Origin: Erigeron canadensis
Lineage: Eukaryota > Streptophyta > Magnoliopsida > Asterales > Asteraceae
Direction: 5' to 3'
NCBI RefSeq assembly: GCF_010389155.1
Contig: NC_057765.1
Span: 44,101,559 to 44,165,558, forward strand
DNA length: 64,000 nucleotides
Under the pieces are notes generated by a model. The model searched no databases. It had not been told where the DNA came from and saw nothing but the letters and a program-made list of their open reading frames with translations. This document shows, piece by piece, positions 12,080-24,692 of this stretch. Numbering within the stretch: the stretch's first letter is position 1; each line of letters opens with the position of its first letter. Position numbers and translations under genes: made by a program.

Positions 12080-12839
12080 ATACAAAGTAAAAAAACTAAA
12101 CATGACAAAAATTTAGTCATATAAAATACACATAAATACAATACGAATAAGTAAAAAAATAATAAGATAAAATCATTATAGTTTTTGCTTTCAGTTATGC
12201 TGAAAAGATGGAGAAAATACCTTATGTAGTGACGGGAAAAAATAATCACAAACACAATTAGGAAATAAAGTATTTTATCTCCAATAACAAGAAATTCATT
12301 CGTAAAACTCATAATAACTACTATTATCATTATAAAATAGACATTTTTGTGTGGCTAGAATAACCAATTTTAGTTAAGGTTTCGGCCAAGAGAACGAAGG
12401 AGAAACAACAAAATTGTTTGGTCGTGTATAACCTAATAATATTTTTAAATAAATTTTAAAATTTGATATAGTCTACAAAGTTGTATATATTTTAATAAAT
12501 AATATTATTTATGTCAAATATCATTGCCAAATTAATAGATGTATTGGACGTCTTCTTATATCTTAATATGGGTATTGATTTTTTTTTAAAATTTTGTGTA
12601 TATAGTTTTGATTTAATATTTTATGTTATATTTAATAAAATAAGTTACATTGGTTTGAGAATAAATAGAGGTTATAAGATAAATATTGTAAAAAAAGTAT
12701 GGAGATGCCACGTAGGATACAATCCTATGTTGCAATGTTTAAAGCTAGCTTTAGGTTGAAAGAAGGGTTTAAAAGGCTAGGATTTTTACTGTTTTAATAT
12801 ATCTATATATATATATATATAGATTGGTATACTACAGAA

Positions 12840-13051
12840 GAATAACTTTATAAATTAAAAACCAATTGAAAAATACTTCATGATTATGATAAATTAACAA
12901 CGAAGAAAACTGTGAAACATAATATATGTATAGATAGATTATTAAGAATAACTTTATAAATTAAAAACCAATTGAAAAATACTTCATGATTATGATAAAT
13001 TAACAATGAAGAAAACTATGAAACATTATATATGTATAGATAGATTATTAT
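12840..13051. repeat. Two tandem units of about 105 bp
   Basis: The unit starting GAATAACTTTATAAATT at 12840 is repeated from 12945 with only a few substitutions. Confidence 0.9.
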
Positions 13052-13782
13052 AAAGGGTTATGTAATTTGAGGTGTACGTGTTGAACGTAATATATATAGT
13101 TTGATTATGAAGTGTATATAGTAAATAGAAAATGAAAAAAAAGGGAAAGAAAAGGTAATAAAATATCATGGATTACGAGTCATGAATTATGAAGTGTTTA
13201 TAGTTAAAATAAAAAAGTTAAAAAATGTCATGCAATGTTAGTCGTGATTTTTTATATATGTTTGATTTATATAAATATAAATTTTATATATATATGCTTT
13301 TTTTGTAACACCCCGAGCTACGCACGAAATGTCTCCGAAAAGATATAGCGTATGCATAGAATTATCGTAGAACACGATCTATATGCATAAAAGGATCCGG
13401 TGAATCCAACATTAATAATCAAGTATAAAATGCATAACATAGGGCGAATGAATCCTGGATCCATGTAAGTCCAAGCCCAGGTCCTAGCACAAGCCTCAAT
13501 CGATCATCACGTCTTGGATTCACAAGTTTACCTGAAAAGTGTACTAAACAAGGTCAACACTAGGTTGGTGAGTTCGTAGGAGCAAATGACAAGGATCTAA
13601 ATCCAAATCCATTCGCATAATGAACAAAGATAATGAACAAGGAACACACTTACAATAAGTCCTTAAAAGGCACAATTATTCAATTTGGGTTGGCTTGTAG
13701 CGCAACCTAGACCAACACGTATCCATTACACAAATTATACCAAAGCTAGAACACATGTAATGCACGAGAACACAAAATATGG

Positions 13783-14690
13783 ACATCAACAAGTATCCAT
13801 TAAGTTCTAAAATGTCAAACAAGTTCATCAATGCTCCTAAATTGTTCTCATGTCATTCAATTCTCATTAAGTACATAAAGTACCCGTTTATTGCACTTGT
13901 ACACATTGCACCTCAATTGTCCACCCTATTGTCTCAAGTACATCCTGTCCATCAAACACAACTAAACACAATACACATACATTTCATACGACTTTACATT
14001 TAAGGAATCTTAGATGTTTGTATACAAGGTCACCCGCAGCCTTCCCACCACATCTGCAACTCATTAAATGTATCATCGTCTTCCATGTATGTACAACTAT
14101 CCTAATCATAAATAAAACAATCATACTCAAACAATCCATAATCAATAAATGTCCATCAATGACCCTCACATAGGTACTCACATAATGAACTACGCAAGGT
14201 ATTTAGAATACACATAGTAAACAAGAACAAGTAATAATGATATCCATAAGTATCTAACAAGTTCTATAATGCCAAACATGTCTATCAATGTCCCTCAATT
14301 GAACTCAATTGCACGTAATGTACCTCATTGTACTCAATTGCACGTAATGTACCTCATTGTACTCAATTGCACGTAATGTACCTCAATGTACTCAATTGCA
14401 CGTAATGTACCTCATTGTACTCAATTGCACGTAATGTACCTCATTGTACTCCATTGCACGTAATGTACCTCATTGTACTCAATTGCACGTAATGTACCTC
14501 AATGTACTCAATTGCACCATGACCATCAATGTCCACCCAGAAACAACAATATGTGTATATACTTCGTACGATGCTACTTTAGAAAGGCCTTTGATGCTTA
14601 TATATAGGGTCACCCGCAACCTTCCCACCACATCTCCAACCTTTCGAAGGTAATACCGTCTTCCATATATACACAACTAATCTAATAATC
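13783..14690. repeat. Diverged internal duplication in the LTR-like insert
   Basis: About 13783-14115 and 14238-14690 are related. Shared landmarks are AAGTATCCAT / AAGTATCTAA, GGTCACCCGCAGCCTTCCCA / GGTCACCCGCAACCTTCCCA and the following CGTCTTCCAT stretch. The second copy is expanded by the 29-bp minisatellite. Confidence 0.7.
14303..14516. repeat. 29-bp minisatellite, about 7 copies
   Basis: Near-identical 29-bp units, each starting ACTCAATTGCACGTAATGT and continuing ACCTCATTGT. Small ORFs here are repeat artefacts. Confidence 0.95.
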
Positions 14691-16622
14691 AACCAAACAT
14701 GCACATACAATAATCATATAACAACCACGTATTTACACGTCAACAAATCCATCAATCAAACAATATCATCACTCAAGACACTCAAACATATGCACAATCA
14801 AGTCATGTCATCATCAAGGAAATCAAACGTATGCACAATTGAACTATGTCATCAATCAAGGTAAACACATAATTGCACAAACAAACAAGTTAACACACAA
14901 AGGTTGTACACTTTTCAGCCCGAATCTCAAAGAAGTAGGGAGCTACGAACTCACCTTGATTTCCAAGCAAAACGACACGTTAATATCGAGCTATAAATGT
15001 CCAACAACCGTCACGTGTCCACAACCTATCAACATATATCATAGTATCATCAAAGACAACTCTATAACCCTACACAAGTTGGTTAAGTAAGTTCAAGTCA
15101 AGTCACAACTCACAAACGCTTCAACAACCTTTCCGAGTAGGAATAAAACACTTTGACTCGACATGTCTTAGAATCGAAGGAAGATTCAACCCAAATAAAT
15201 GTTACCACAAGAAACTAGCCTCTCATACGATTCCAACGATAGGCCATATGACTCGATTGGACTCACGGATCAAAAGTTATAGACGTTTGAAAACTTGTCA
15301 AGAAAGCTGCATAAACTCGCGACACGAGTTTATTGGCTAGCGACACGAGCTGAACAACACCTCGCGGCACGAGTTCCCCAGGTCGTGGCACAAGAAAAAG
15401 TACTGGTCAAGAGACACCAAAACTCGCGGCACGAGCCCTACTCCTCGCGGCACGAGTTTCTGCAGGTCTGCAGAAAAACATGATCCAAACTCGATTTTGA
15501 CATCCCCAAACACCATTTTGACTTCCAAATCGACCAAGGAACCTTTCTAACTTGTTTTTGAACATTATCAAACATAAATAAATATATTTAGACTCGACCC
15601 ACTTCACAAACTCGTTTCATTACATCAATTTCGTACCAAAATCGTTTTTGACCTAAATTGAACCACCAAGAACCCTAATTCGCGTTTTGACTCGATTTGT
15701 TACCCGAATTTACTTGAAACCAGTTAGAAACAAGTTAATAAACATAAAATGATGAAGAAGGGATGAGTTTCACTTACCAAATCTTCTTCCAAAAGCTTAA
15801 CCCTAGTTTGACCCAAAAGAGGATGTTCTTGCACTTTTTGATGACTCAAATCTTGATATGATGCAAAAGAGATGAAATAGATGATCTTTTCTAGCACTAA
15901 TCTAACTTGAAACCATAATATTGGTGTAAGAATCTTAGAGAGAGAGAAAGACATTTGTTTGTGTGTGTTTTGTTCTTGTAAGAAGAAAGAAAGAAGGATA
16001 AGAGGGGAGAATGAATGGATGGGTGGTGAGGAGGAGTTGGAAGGGGAGCCGGCCTAGATTCCGAAAGGGTAGGCTCCCGCTCCGCTAAATTTGACAAATA
16101 GTTAAACGTTAACCCTTTAAAAGCCAAAACGAACTCACAAACGTATTTTAACTTAACGTTTCGCTAAAGCTCGCTTATTCGCCCAAGTTTCTACCTTGAT
16201 TAACAAAAGTCATTTAATTTAGTTATTAATTTGATTGTTTTCAAATTGTAAGCATCGATTAGCATGACTAATGATCTCGACACACACACAAGTCCCAAAT
16301 TGCACGACAAATTGTTCCATATGTACACATTGCACTTAAATGAACCCCAAAAGACTTAAATTATATTACTAACTAGATTGTTAGCCAAGTTGCACAAATA
16401 GTCAACGGGTCAAAAGTCACAGTTGTTACATTTTTATATGCCATATTTAAAATATATGTATAATTATATTATATTATTTAATGAAAATCTATTAGTGTGA
16501 AAAAAAAATGGAGGTGCCACGTAGGATAAATCCTATGTAGCATGTTTAGAGATAATTTTAATTTGAGGTGGATGACTTTAAAAAGCCAGGATAACTATTG
16601 TTTTATTATGTATATAGATATA

Positions 16623-18430
16623 CTAGATTTTTTCTCCCTCGCGATGCGCGAGTTGTTTTCAAATATTTTTTAAAGTAAAGTTGATAATACGAATATATAT
16701 ATTCAAATGCTTAGCATATGGTTGAAAGGTATAACACTTGGTATATATATCTAGTGTCTTCTCCAAATCAACCGTGCAAAAAATTTTATTTTAAATTGCA
16801 TAAGAACCTATTATTAAATATGATTAAAACTTGAACATATGTGAAACAAATATGAAGATTTTTTTAACAAACTAAAATAAAAGCAAAGTTCTTATAAAAC
16901 TACAATGTTTATATAGGGTTGGTTTTAATTGAGATAAAGCAAAATAATATATTTCACCCTAAGATTATAAATTGCATTCTTATAATAGAAAAGTATACAT
17001 GATATGTAATCCGTCCGTATGCAAAATAAGTCCTTATGTAAAGTAAATGAAGTTAAAGATATTTTGTAAGTTAATATATTATTTATAATTAAGTATAATT
17101 TAATTAAATAGGAATCCTATCTATGTCTGTAGTTAAACTTTTACAATTTTGTATATATATATAGTCTCTATTTTAATATTTATTTTTTTATATATATTCT
17201 TTCCATAATGTGGAGTATTATTTATAGCAATCTAGTTTATATATATATATATATATATATTAAAACAATAAGAATCCTAGCCTTTTAAAGCCTTCTTTCA
17301 ATCTAAAGCTAATTTTAAATATTGCCACATAGGATTTTATCCTACGTGGCATCTCCATACATTTTTTACAATATATTTATTTTATAACCTTTATTTATTC
17401 TCAAAATAATCTATTTTATTTTATTAAATATAATATAATATATTAATCATAATTATATACACAAGATAAAAAAATAATATCAAAACTCATATTAAAAAAA
17501 TAAAATAACGTCCATGCATCTACTAAATTGACACACATATTTGACAAAAATAATATTATTTATTAAAATATATACAATTTTAAAGACTATATCAAATTTT
17601 AGAAATTATTAGAATATATTATTAGATTATATATGACCAATCAATTTTGTTTTTTTTTTTTTCTTTTTGCCGAAACTTTAACTAAAGTTGGTTGTTATTC
17701 TAATCACAAACAAAGTCTAATATATAATAAAAAGCAAAAACTATAATGATTTTCTCTTATTTATTTTATTGGGTTTTTTTTTTACTTATTCGTATTGTAT
17801 TTATGTGTATTTCATATGACTAAATTTATGTGTATTTTATATGACTAAATTTTTATCATGTTTGGTTTTTTACTTTGTACATATTATTACGTTTGATGAA
17901 TAGATAACATGCTACATTATCGATTTACGTTTGATTTGTTGTAGTGTTAATCTATAAGGTGAATACATTTTACGCGATTTATGGCTACACAAATAGTGTT
18001 GTTGATGATATCAAAATATCTTAGGTTAAATGTTATTAGAAGGGATGTGTAATCACTATAGTAGGTTAAGTGATTGTGCTATCGACATGTCCGAAAAAAC
18101 AAAGGGTGACCAGAGTGATACATGAATTAACCATGAACTATAACATAATCAATTTTTACATAATAAACCTATAGAATAGCTATTTACTAATGTATAAAAT
18201 AATCTTTTTAGCTAGCCGCGCATCGCGCGGGGTAAAATACCTAGTATATATAAGATAAAAAGTTATGAAAATAAATATGAAGATGTCATGTATGAAAAAT
18301 CATACGATAAAAAGTTATGAAAATAAATATGAAGATGTCATGTAGGAAAAATCCTATGTGGCAAGTTCTAAAGGTAATTTTGAGTTGAGGTGGATAGCTT
18401 TATCAAGCTTGAATTCTTACTGTTTTATTA

Positions 18431-18461
<31 letters not shown>
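16623..18461 (-). mobile_element. Helitron, minus orientation, containing another Helitron
   Basis: On the minus strand the 3' end is CTAG at 16623-16626, preceded by hairpin CTCGCGCATCGCGAG. A 5'-type subterminal block (GATGTCATGTAGGA ... ATCCTATGTGGCA) lies at about 18330-18430 and leads into a TA tract, so the 5' edge is only approximate. The element is interrupted by the plus-oriented Helitron 17231-18244. A short direct repeat of AAAAGTTATGAAAATAAATA lies at about 18268 and 18308. Confidence 0.55.
17231..18244 (+). mobile_element. Non-autonomous Helitron, 1014 bp, both ends visible
   Basis: Preceded by A (17230), starts TC, ends CTAG (18241-18244) and is followed by T: canonical A|TC...CTAG|T. 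A 3' hairpin CCGCGCATCGCGCGG lies about 11 bp from the end. The 5' subterminal block at about 17324-17353 has the inverted repeat TGCCACATAGGAT/ATCCTACGTGGCA. The interior is the reverse-oriented counterpart of 11062-12823 and 27319-28320. No coding capacity. Confidence 0.88.
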
Positions 18462-18465
<4 letters not shown>

Positions 18466-19293
18466 GTTGGAATTCGTTTAGGCTGCTGAAATCTAGTTGC
18501 TTTCTGCGTCCGCCACCATTAAAATTGCACACCATAATCTTCAAGCACATGTGTTATTTATAACGACGATGATAATTTATTAAGAGAGATCATCTGCCTG
18601 CTCTTAGTGAAGATTTGTGATTTGTCATTATTGATGTCGTTGTTGATGATGCTGGTATTGTTGTTGATGATAATTAGAGGTCACCGAAGGGATGAGCTAA
18701 TATGACATATGCCCATCACGTGAACGGAACATAGTCTATTTAACGGACCAAATTGACGACCATCAAAATTTAGACTTCTCATGAAGCAAAGTGACTACAA
18801 TAGGAATGATCGAAACACTTTTTTCAAAATATAAATGATTAATGAAATTCATGAAAACTACAAGAACCAATCATCCACTTTCCTAAATAAACCAAGAAGC
18901 CAAAATGTTGAAAAAGGAATAGTGTCAAAGATTCACCTACTTGGATGCTTCCAGAATATGTCAATTTTCAACTACCTCATGAGCTTCACTATTGTTTTAC
19001 TCTCATTTTGAATTTTACCTACCATATCACCTACACACACATAGATTGATACAAACGTGTATAACGGGTTTATGCATATATTTATCCGTACACATGGCCA
19101 CATGGGAATGGGTGGATGTAAAAAACCAAAAATTAGTACTATATGCTTCTTCATTATAGAAGCCTATTTTATCCAATATACAAATTAGGTTTTTTCCTTT
19201 TTAAACTGTAAAATAATCATCTCTAAAAATAACAGAAAACCCGGATTGGATACTTAAAAAGTTTGTGTTTTTCCACTTAAAGTTTCCAACTTT
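18462..19293. other. Upstream region of the thioesterase gene
   Basis: No gene seen. About 19050-19290 resembles the region upstream of the truncated copy at 24.56-24.69 kb, so it was part of the tandem duplication. Confidence 0.5.
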
Positions 19294-22200
19294 ATGGCAT
19301 CTGTTGCTGATACACTAAAAACAAGATTATTATTCTTTATTATTAGTACGATAATCTTGTTTCCATTGATCACACATTCTATCCCTTTTGTTGTCTTTCA
19401 TGGTATGTTGTTCTGCCCATTTTTTGATCATTAAATTATTTGACTTACTGGTTCTGTTTGACATAAACAAAAAGTTTGTGTTTTTGATTGCTAAATATAT
19501 GGTGTATCTGATGTTTCTCTGTAACGGGTCGTTTGACTTTTATTGATACAAGTCAACTCAAGTGACATCTTACTGATTTGGTGGGTTTTATTATTTTTTG
19601 TTGTTACTCTTCTTATTAAGGGGTTTTTAGGCTTTTAAATTATTTTTGAAGCTTATGGCTTATTTTTGATAAGCCTAGTTTTTGTGCCTTATTTCCTGGT
19701 TTTATTTTCGCCTTAAATCTGTTGTGTTTCTTGAATGTAACATTGATATATGTACTTTTTTGCTCAAAATATTATCATTATGTACATTTCCATTCTTGCA
19801 GGCTAAGGTAGTTAGGTGTCTGTTAATGTAGTCTGAATCTTATTGATCTTGAATTTAAATACTGATATAGTTGTCACTCAAAAGTTGAATCTAATGTTTA
19901 GATTTCCCCATGGAAAGTTGCCATGTTTTGAGATAACATAATCTAGGTATTTGGGAGGGTTGGATATCGATTTTAAAGTGATTATTGCGATAGTTGAATC
20001 TAGGGGATGTTATGTTATTTGTATTTCAGTTATTCGTTTATACAACTAGTCAGCTTCTTGGTATCTCGCATCTGATTATCTAAATCTAATCATTTTGACC
20101 CAAAATGATCATAAATTCAGAATGTTAACTAATTATCCAAACACCCCCTTTGATAGTGTGTTATCACTCATTGAAATTAGTTTTAATCGTTAAAGGGCTT
20201 AGCAGGCGTGACAAAAAGTTGACCTTTTGACATTGTATTCTTAGATTTTAGGGAATTCTTCTCAGTGTTTCCAAATTCCAAGTGTGGAAATTTTCATTCA
20301 AGTTACTACTTCACTTATGTATGCTTGTTTATAGGAGTTGCGGATAGTTGCACCAAGAAAGGAGTTACACATTTCACTGATCTTTTAAGCGAGTGGTCTA
20401 ATGCTAAAGGATATTGCATGTATATCTTTTAACTTGTAACTCCAATGTAGATCTTTTGTAGCAGATAAATGCATTCCATAATGTAGTGAAGTAAATATGT
20501 ATATCTGTATTATGTGCAGAGAAATTGGAAATGGAGCTTGGGATTCTTGGTTTATGCCCTTCGAGGATCAGGTAGTTGTATCCATATTGTGTTAAGTTCT
20601 CTGAATGTTCAGATAATAATTTTTGACTTGGAGTTTTTGTGTTGTCTTGTAGGTTGACATTGCTTGTGAGAAGGTAAAGAAAGTAAAACAGATGCCACAT
20701 AATATCTTCATTTTCTTTATTGGCCATTTATAAACACGACATACTTCGTAACATTAACAGGTGAAAAGTATGACTGAACTTAGACAAGGATATAACATAG
20801 TCGGGCTTTCCCAGGTGAGGGTGATCAAATCTTGTTAACTTTTGACATAATAGTTACACTCTTATGTAAATATTGACTTCCGCTTGTGACTTTACAGGGT
20901 AACTTGGTTGGCCGAGGAGTTATTGAATTTTGTGATGGAGCACCTCCGGCAAGTTATCTATATATTTATTTTTTACGATATAGCTTTTTAAGTCTGCCTT
21001 AGTGCTTAAAGAAAAGGGACAGGGAAAAATGGGCATTTTTTTATTCTACTATTCGTCTGTTTAATACCAGGTGAAGAACTTCATATCTGTAGCAGGTCCT
21101 CATGCTGGGGAAGCATCAATACCATTTTGTGGTGTAAGTCTTCTATATTTTAAAGAGTTACATTTGTTGATATGTATTCTCCTTGATTTCCCTCTTTTGA
21201 GTTTTAAGTACAAACCCTTGCATAAATTTTTGTTGATGAGGTTCGAGTTATTTTGTTTTGCAGAGTGGTGTAATGTGCATTATGGTGGATAATTTGATTA
21301 AGTCAGCAATTTATAGCAACACCATCCAGGTTAGATTCACGTCTCTCTTATAACCTAAAAAGTACAAACTTTTTAGTGGCAAAAGTGAATAGATTGCATA
21401 TACAAAATCATTATATGTGATCTTGATGGCATAGCCATGTAGACGTGGCGATCTTGACTTATTTTACTTATGAACGGGTCAATTGGGATTATGTTTTATC
21501 TGTCTGCTCAAACTAGTGAAATAAAAATTAACACTATAATATCATTGAAATAACATAATTTTGGTAATCATATATTACACACTAATCATATATTGAATGT
21601 TTAAAAGAATTGGTCACAAGTATTTCGAGTCATCCAACATCCATACCTACTTGTTTTGACCTGATAGCCCACTTGCATACAGCATATATCACCCATATTG
21701 CTGCATCTACTAGCATGTAATACGACAAGCTAATTGAAGTTTATCGTAAGCTTGTAACTTTCTTTAATGTGTGCCTCTGATCGTTTGTACTACATGAGCG
21801 AACAAATATTCTTTCTAAAATTTGCCCATTGAAGTCGTTACAAATTGTGAATGGGATTGTTTTAGTTTCATTTGACATGGTATATTTTGAATTTGAGCAA
21901 TAGTTATATTGTAAAATTATGTCTTTATAGAAACGGTCAGAAAGGAGCTATAGATGATCTCACTCAACTAAAGTTCTTACTATGAATTTTCCAGCATAAT
22001 TACCTCAAATCTGAGAACAAGTTCAAAATTAGTCTAATTCTCAAACACTTCCAAAGACATATGCACTTCTTTGTCCTAGAAAAAATTTTGTAGATATTCT
22101 ACTTGTTATGCATGTACTTTTTTGTGTTTTCTTTCTGTAATTTGCCTGACACTTGCCAAATACAGGAACACTTGGCTCCAGCAAATTATGTGAAGATCCC

Positions 22201-23213
22201 AACTGTGAGTACAAATTTATTTGTATATATGTACTAGTTGGACAATATCAGAAATGGTGTGAAAATTTCATCTTTCAGTGGATCAGGGACTCATGGTAAT
22301 ATGTTTTGTAGGATCTTGATGGGTATCGAGAAGGGTGTAAATTCCTCCCAAAGCTAAATAACGAGTTTAAAAAGAATGCTACATACAAAGAAAGGTTCTC
22401 CAGTTTGCAAAATTTAGTGCTTATAATGGTAAGACTGTAAGACTACAAGTCCTCACTTTTTTTCCCGCCTAGTGTATCATAAAGTGAAAGTAGTTTTGAA
22501 ATCTGTACAACTTTTGTCGTATATGCTGCTAGCCATATAAAACTGGCTAGGATCCCAGAAAAAGGCATTAAGTAGAATAGTTCAAGATAAAATTAAGTAG
22601 AAGTCCTCGTAGCCTTTTCTTGAGCAAGATAATCGTGTTTTAAATGTGGTGATGCCCATTGAAATGTCTACAGTTTGATAAAGACACAGTTCTGATACCA
22701 AAAGAAACTTCTTGGTTTGGATACTATCCTGATGGAGCCTGGGAACCAATACTTCCACCACAAGAGGTAAGTTTCTGTGTTTAGGTAGCTACATCATGCA
22801 TTAATGGTTGATAAGAATCGATGCAATTGTGGGATCCTTAAATCCAGTTTTGCATGCTTATAGACAAGCATGGATAAATTATAAGCTACAGTTTATGAAT
22901 GGAGTCACTGGTTCTTGATTGTTTCTTATTTTCTTAACAGACACGACTATATATTGAAGACTGGATCGGTTTGAGGACATTAGATGAGGCCGGCAGGGTC
23001 AAATTCATAAATGTTACTGGAGGACACCTCGATATGTATGATGATGATATGAAGGCATACATCGTGCCATATTTAGCTGATGAAGAAACAATCAAGAATC
23101 CAATTCTAGCGAAATCAACTAGAGAGCAACTTTTGCCTTCAACTGATACCACGAATTTTAGTAGAAAACTGGGTGGTGAACAAGATCTTCAACTAAATGT
23201 TCTCCATCGCTAG
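19294..23213 (+). CDS. Palmitoyl-protein thioesterase family protein
   Basis: Lipase-fold hydrolase that, in the PPT family, removes thioester-linked fatty acyl groups from proteins in the endomembrane/vacuolar (lysosomal) compartment. Twelve exons give one 340-residue frame: 19294-19402, 20335-20419, 20520-20571, 20653-20673, 20761-20814, 20898-20948, 21071-21133, 21264-21329, 22166-22204, 22312-22428, 22674-22766, 22941-23213. A hydrophobic N-terminal segment (about residues 10-30) looks like a signal peptide, followed by PFVVFHG. The nucleophile Ser lies in GLSQG; the FDKDTVLIP block and GGHLDM carry the probable Asp and His of the triad. Length fits the family. The intron after exon 6 starts with GC (20949), a GC-AG intron. 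A broken 5' copy lies downstream. It looks intact. Confidence 0.93.
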
Positions 23214-23999
23214 TAAAACACAATTATTGATTATTTGCCGTATATAAAGGGCTGTGTGTAATTCTATATATTTAAACTTCGATTTGACAGCTTAGTAGCT
23301 CATTTTCAAAAAGGGCTGTCTGGACTCTGGAATGGAAAAAAAAAGTCGTTAAATACATTATTCTTGACCAACACAAACACATTAATCTATAAGTATACGA
23401 AAAAACAAGGTACAGATACTGAGATACGTATATGTAACCGGAAAATTACATCAGCGTCGGCAACTTCTATTTTATGTGAATAACCTGGGGTTATATACAT
23501 TTTTCTTCATTAGTCTAGTCATGCTATATCTTATGTCGTCGTTGGAGCAACGATTTGATATTAATTAAGGAGTGCTGGTTGCTTGATTAGGAGGGGTTGC
23601 AATTTAGTAATTGCTTGAATTCTAGTAATTTTAAATGAGAGAAGCTTAAGCAAGATCCCGGAAGAAAAAGATCATTTAACCCGACTACACTATATATCTT
23701 TCAAAGTAATTTTTTGGTCGATATGATGCCACCATATATCGAGTCATCGACAACATATATTTTGCATTTGAGATCCTGGGAGAACAATGTTAACTAGCAC
23801 ATTATTATGCACTACTTTGTGTTCACATAAACATACTAACCAGCTTTGCTATTTTTATGACACTATTTAGTATTTACCTAGCCTGCATATCATATTATTA
23901 TTTCTCTCTCACTCTATATCACACACATACATAAAACAACACATAGAATGATATACACGTTTACAACAATATATTATATATGTATTTTATCCAATTATA
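23214..23999. other. Thioesterase 3' flank
   Basis: 3' UTR and AT-rich spacer; nothing else recognised. Confidence 0.5.
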
Positions 24000-24563
24000 T
24001 AAACATAAAATGATAAGATGATACTCCATCGAGTTTTTCCTGGTCAAGGTAAGGCTTTGAGTTATCCATTTAAGTGCGGAACAAGACCTGAATCTCTATC
24101 TCTTTCTCTACTACATTATAAAACATTTGTTCCTTCCAAATTTTTTCAACTTTTCAACATTGTACACCTACTAATGTATAATGTACAATACATCTATATA
24201 CATCTCAACCATTCATTTTTCTCTCTCGTCAAATCTCAACCACTCATTTTGCTCTCTCCTCAAATCTCAACAACTTATTTTTTTCTCTCCTGCATAAATC
24301 ATTTTATTGCTCTAATTAATTCAAAATCTTTTATCTCAAGAACGATAAATTATAAAAATTATATAGGTGTTCTTAAAATTTCATGCTCTTTCATTAGAGC
24401 TGTTATTCGATATACTGTCGACGAAATTTTAAATCTGAAGGCGGAACCTGTACGACTAAAACATTTGGATATCACACTCTATGACATATCATCTCCTATG
24501 ACCTATCACTTGACCTATCACCTCCATCATCTTACCACTGTAACGCGCGGGTACTTTGTCTCG
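24000..24563 (+). mobile_element. Helitron-like element ending in CTCG (family also at 31181)
   Basis: The 3' end reads ACGCGCGGGTACTTTGTCTCG then T (24545-24564). The interior, including TCTTTCATTAGAGC and the repeated CTCTCTCCTCAAATCTCAAC stretch, recurs in opposite orientation at about 31181-31570. The left edge is estimated. The long ORF across it has no recognisable domain and is not taken as a gene. Confidence 0.5.
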
Positions 24564-24692
24564 TATAAGATGATGTAAACGTGTATAATGAGTGTTCTTT
24601 TCTTTTTCCCTCTAAAAAACCTCTTTAAATACCAAAAAAAAAACAAGATAGGATATTTGAAAGTGTTGTTTTCACTTAAAGTTTCTTACTTT

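Larger units (their letters stand above)
13304..16430. mobile_element. Solo-LTR-like insertion, 3127 bp, TSD TTTTT
   Basis: Begins TGTAACACCCCG and ends GTTGTTACA, i.e. TG...CA with a short inverted terminus TGTAACA/TGTTACA, as in LTRs. TTTTT flanks both sides (13299-13303, 16431-16435), while the empty site near 28470 has one TTTTT. There is no gag/pol coding sequence. TGTAACACCCC is a start often seen in long plant Ty3-type LTRs, so a solo LTR left by LTR-LTR recombination is the best reading; an unusual non-autonomous element is the alternative. It contains a 29-bp minisatellite, a larger internal duplication and five CTCGCGGCACGAG-type near-palindromes. Confidence 0.7.
11062..16618 (-). 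mobile_element. Composite Helitron with two 5'-type ends, carrying a hAT element and a solo-LTR-like insert
   Basis: On the minus strand the 3' end is at 11062-11065 (CTAG, preceded by a hairpin like that at 27319). A first 5'-type end is at 12822-12823 (TC, next to host T) and a second at 16617-16618. Each is preceded by the same subterminal block: inverted repeat TGCCACGTAGGAT / ATCCTATGTGGCA, then a GGTTGAA- or GAGGTGGA-type stretch and a run like CTGTTTTA. The copy at 27319-28674 shares sequence on both sides of the first end, so the longer unit appears to have moved as one. No Rep/helicase coding is visible: non-autonomous. Confidence 0.75.

Noticed and set aside
11914..12330. 138-residue minus-strand ORF rich in PNRKNRN-type repeats
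   Set aside because: Produced by CGGTTCGG-type repeats of the hAT-type element.
14303..14516. Regular 29-bp repeats as a possible CRISPR array
   Set aside because: Contiguous units without spacers in a plant transposon: a minisatellite.
19940..20150. Possible Tourist-like MITE in a thioesterase intron (ATCCAAACACCCCC at the right)
   Set aside because: No matching left terminus or TSD found.
24018..24578. 186-residue ORF on the plus strand
   Set aside because: Lies in a Helitron-like repeat with a related inverted copy at 31.2 kb that is not open; no recognisable domain.
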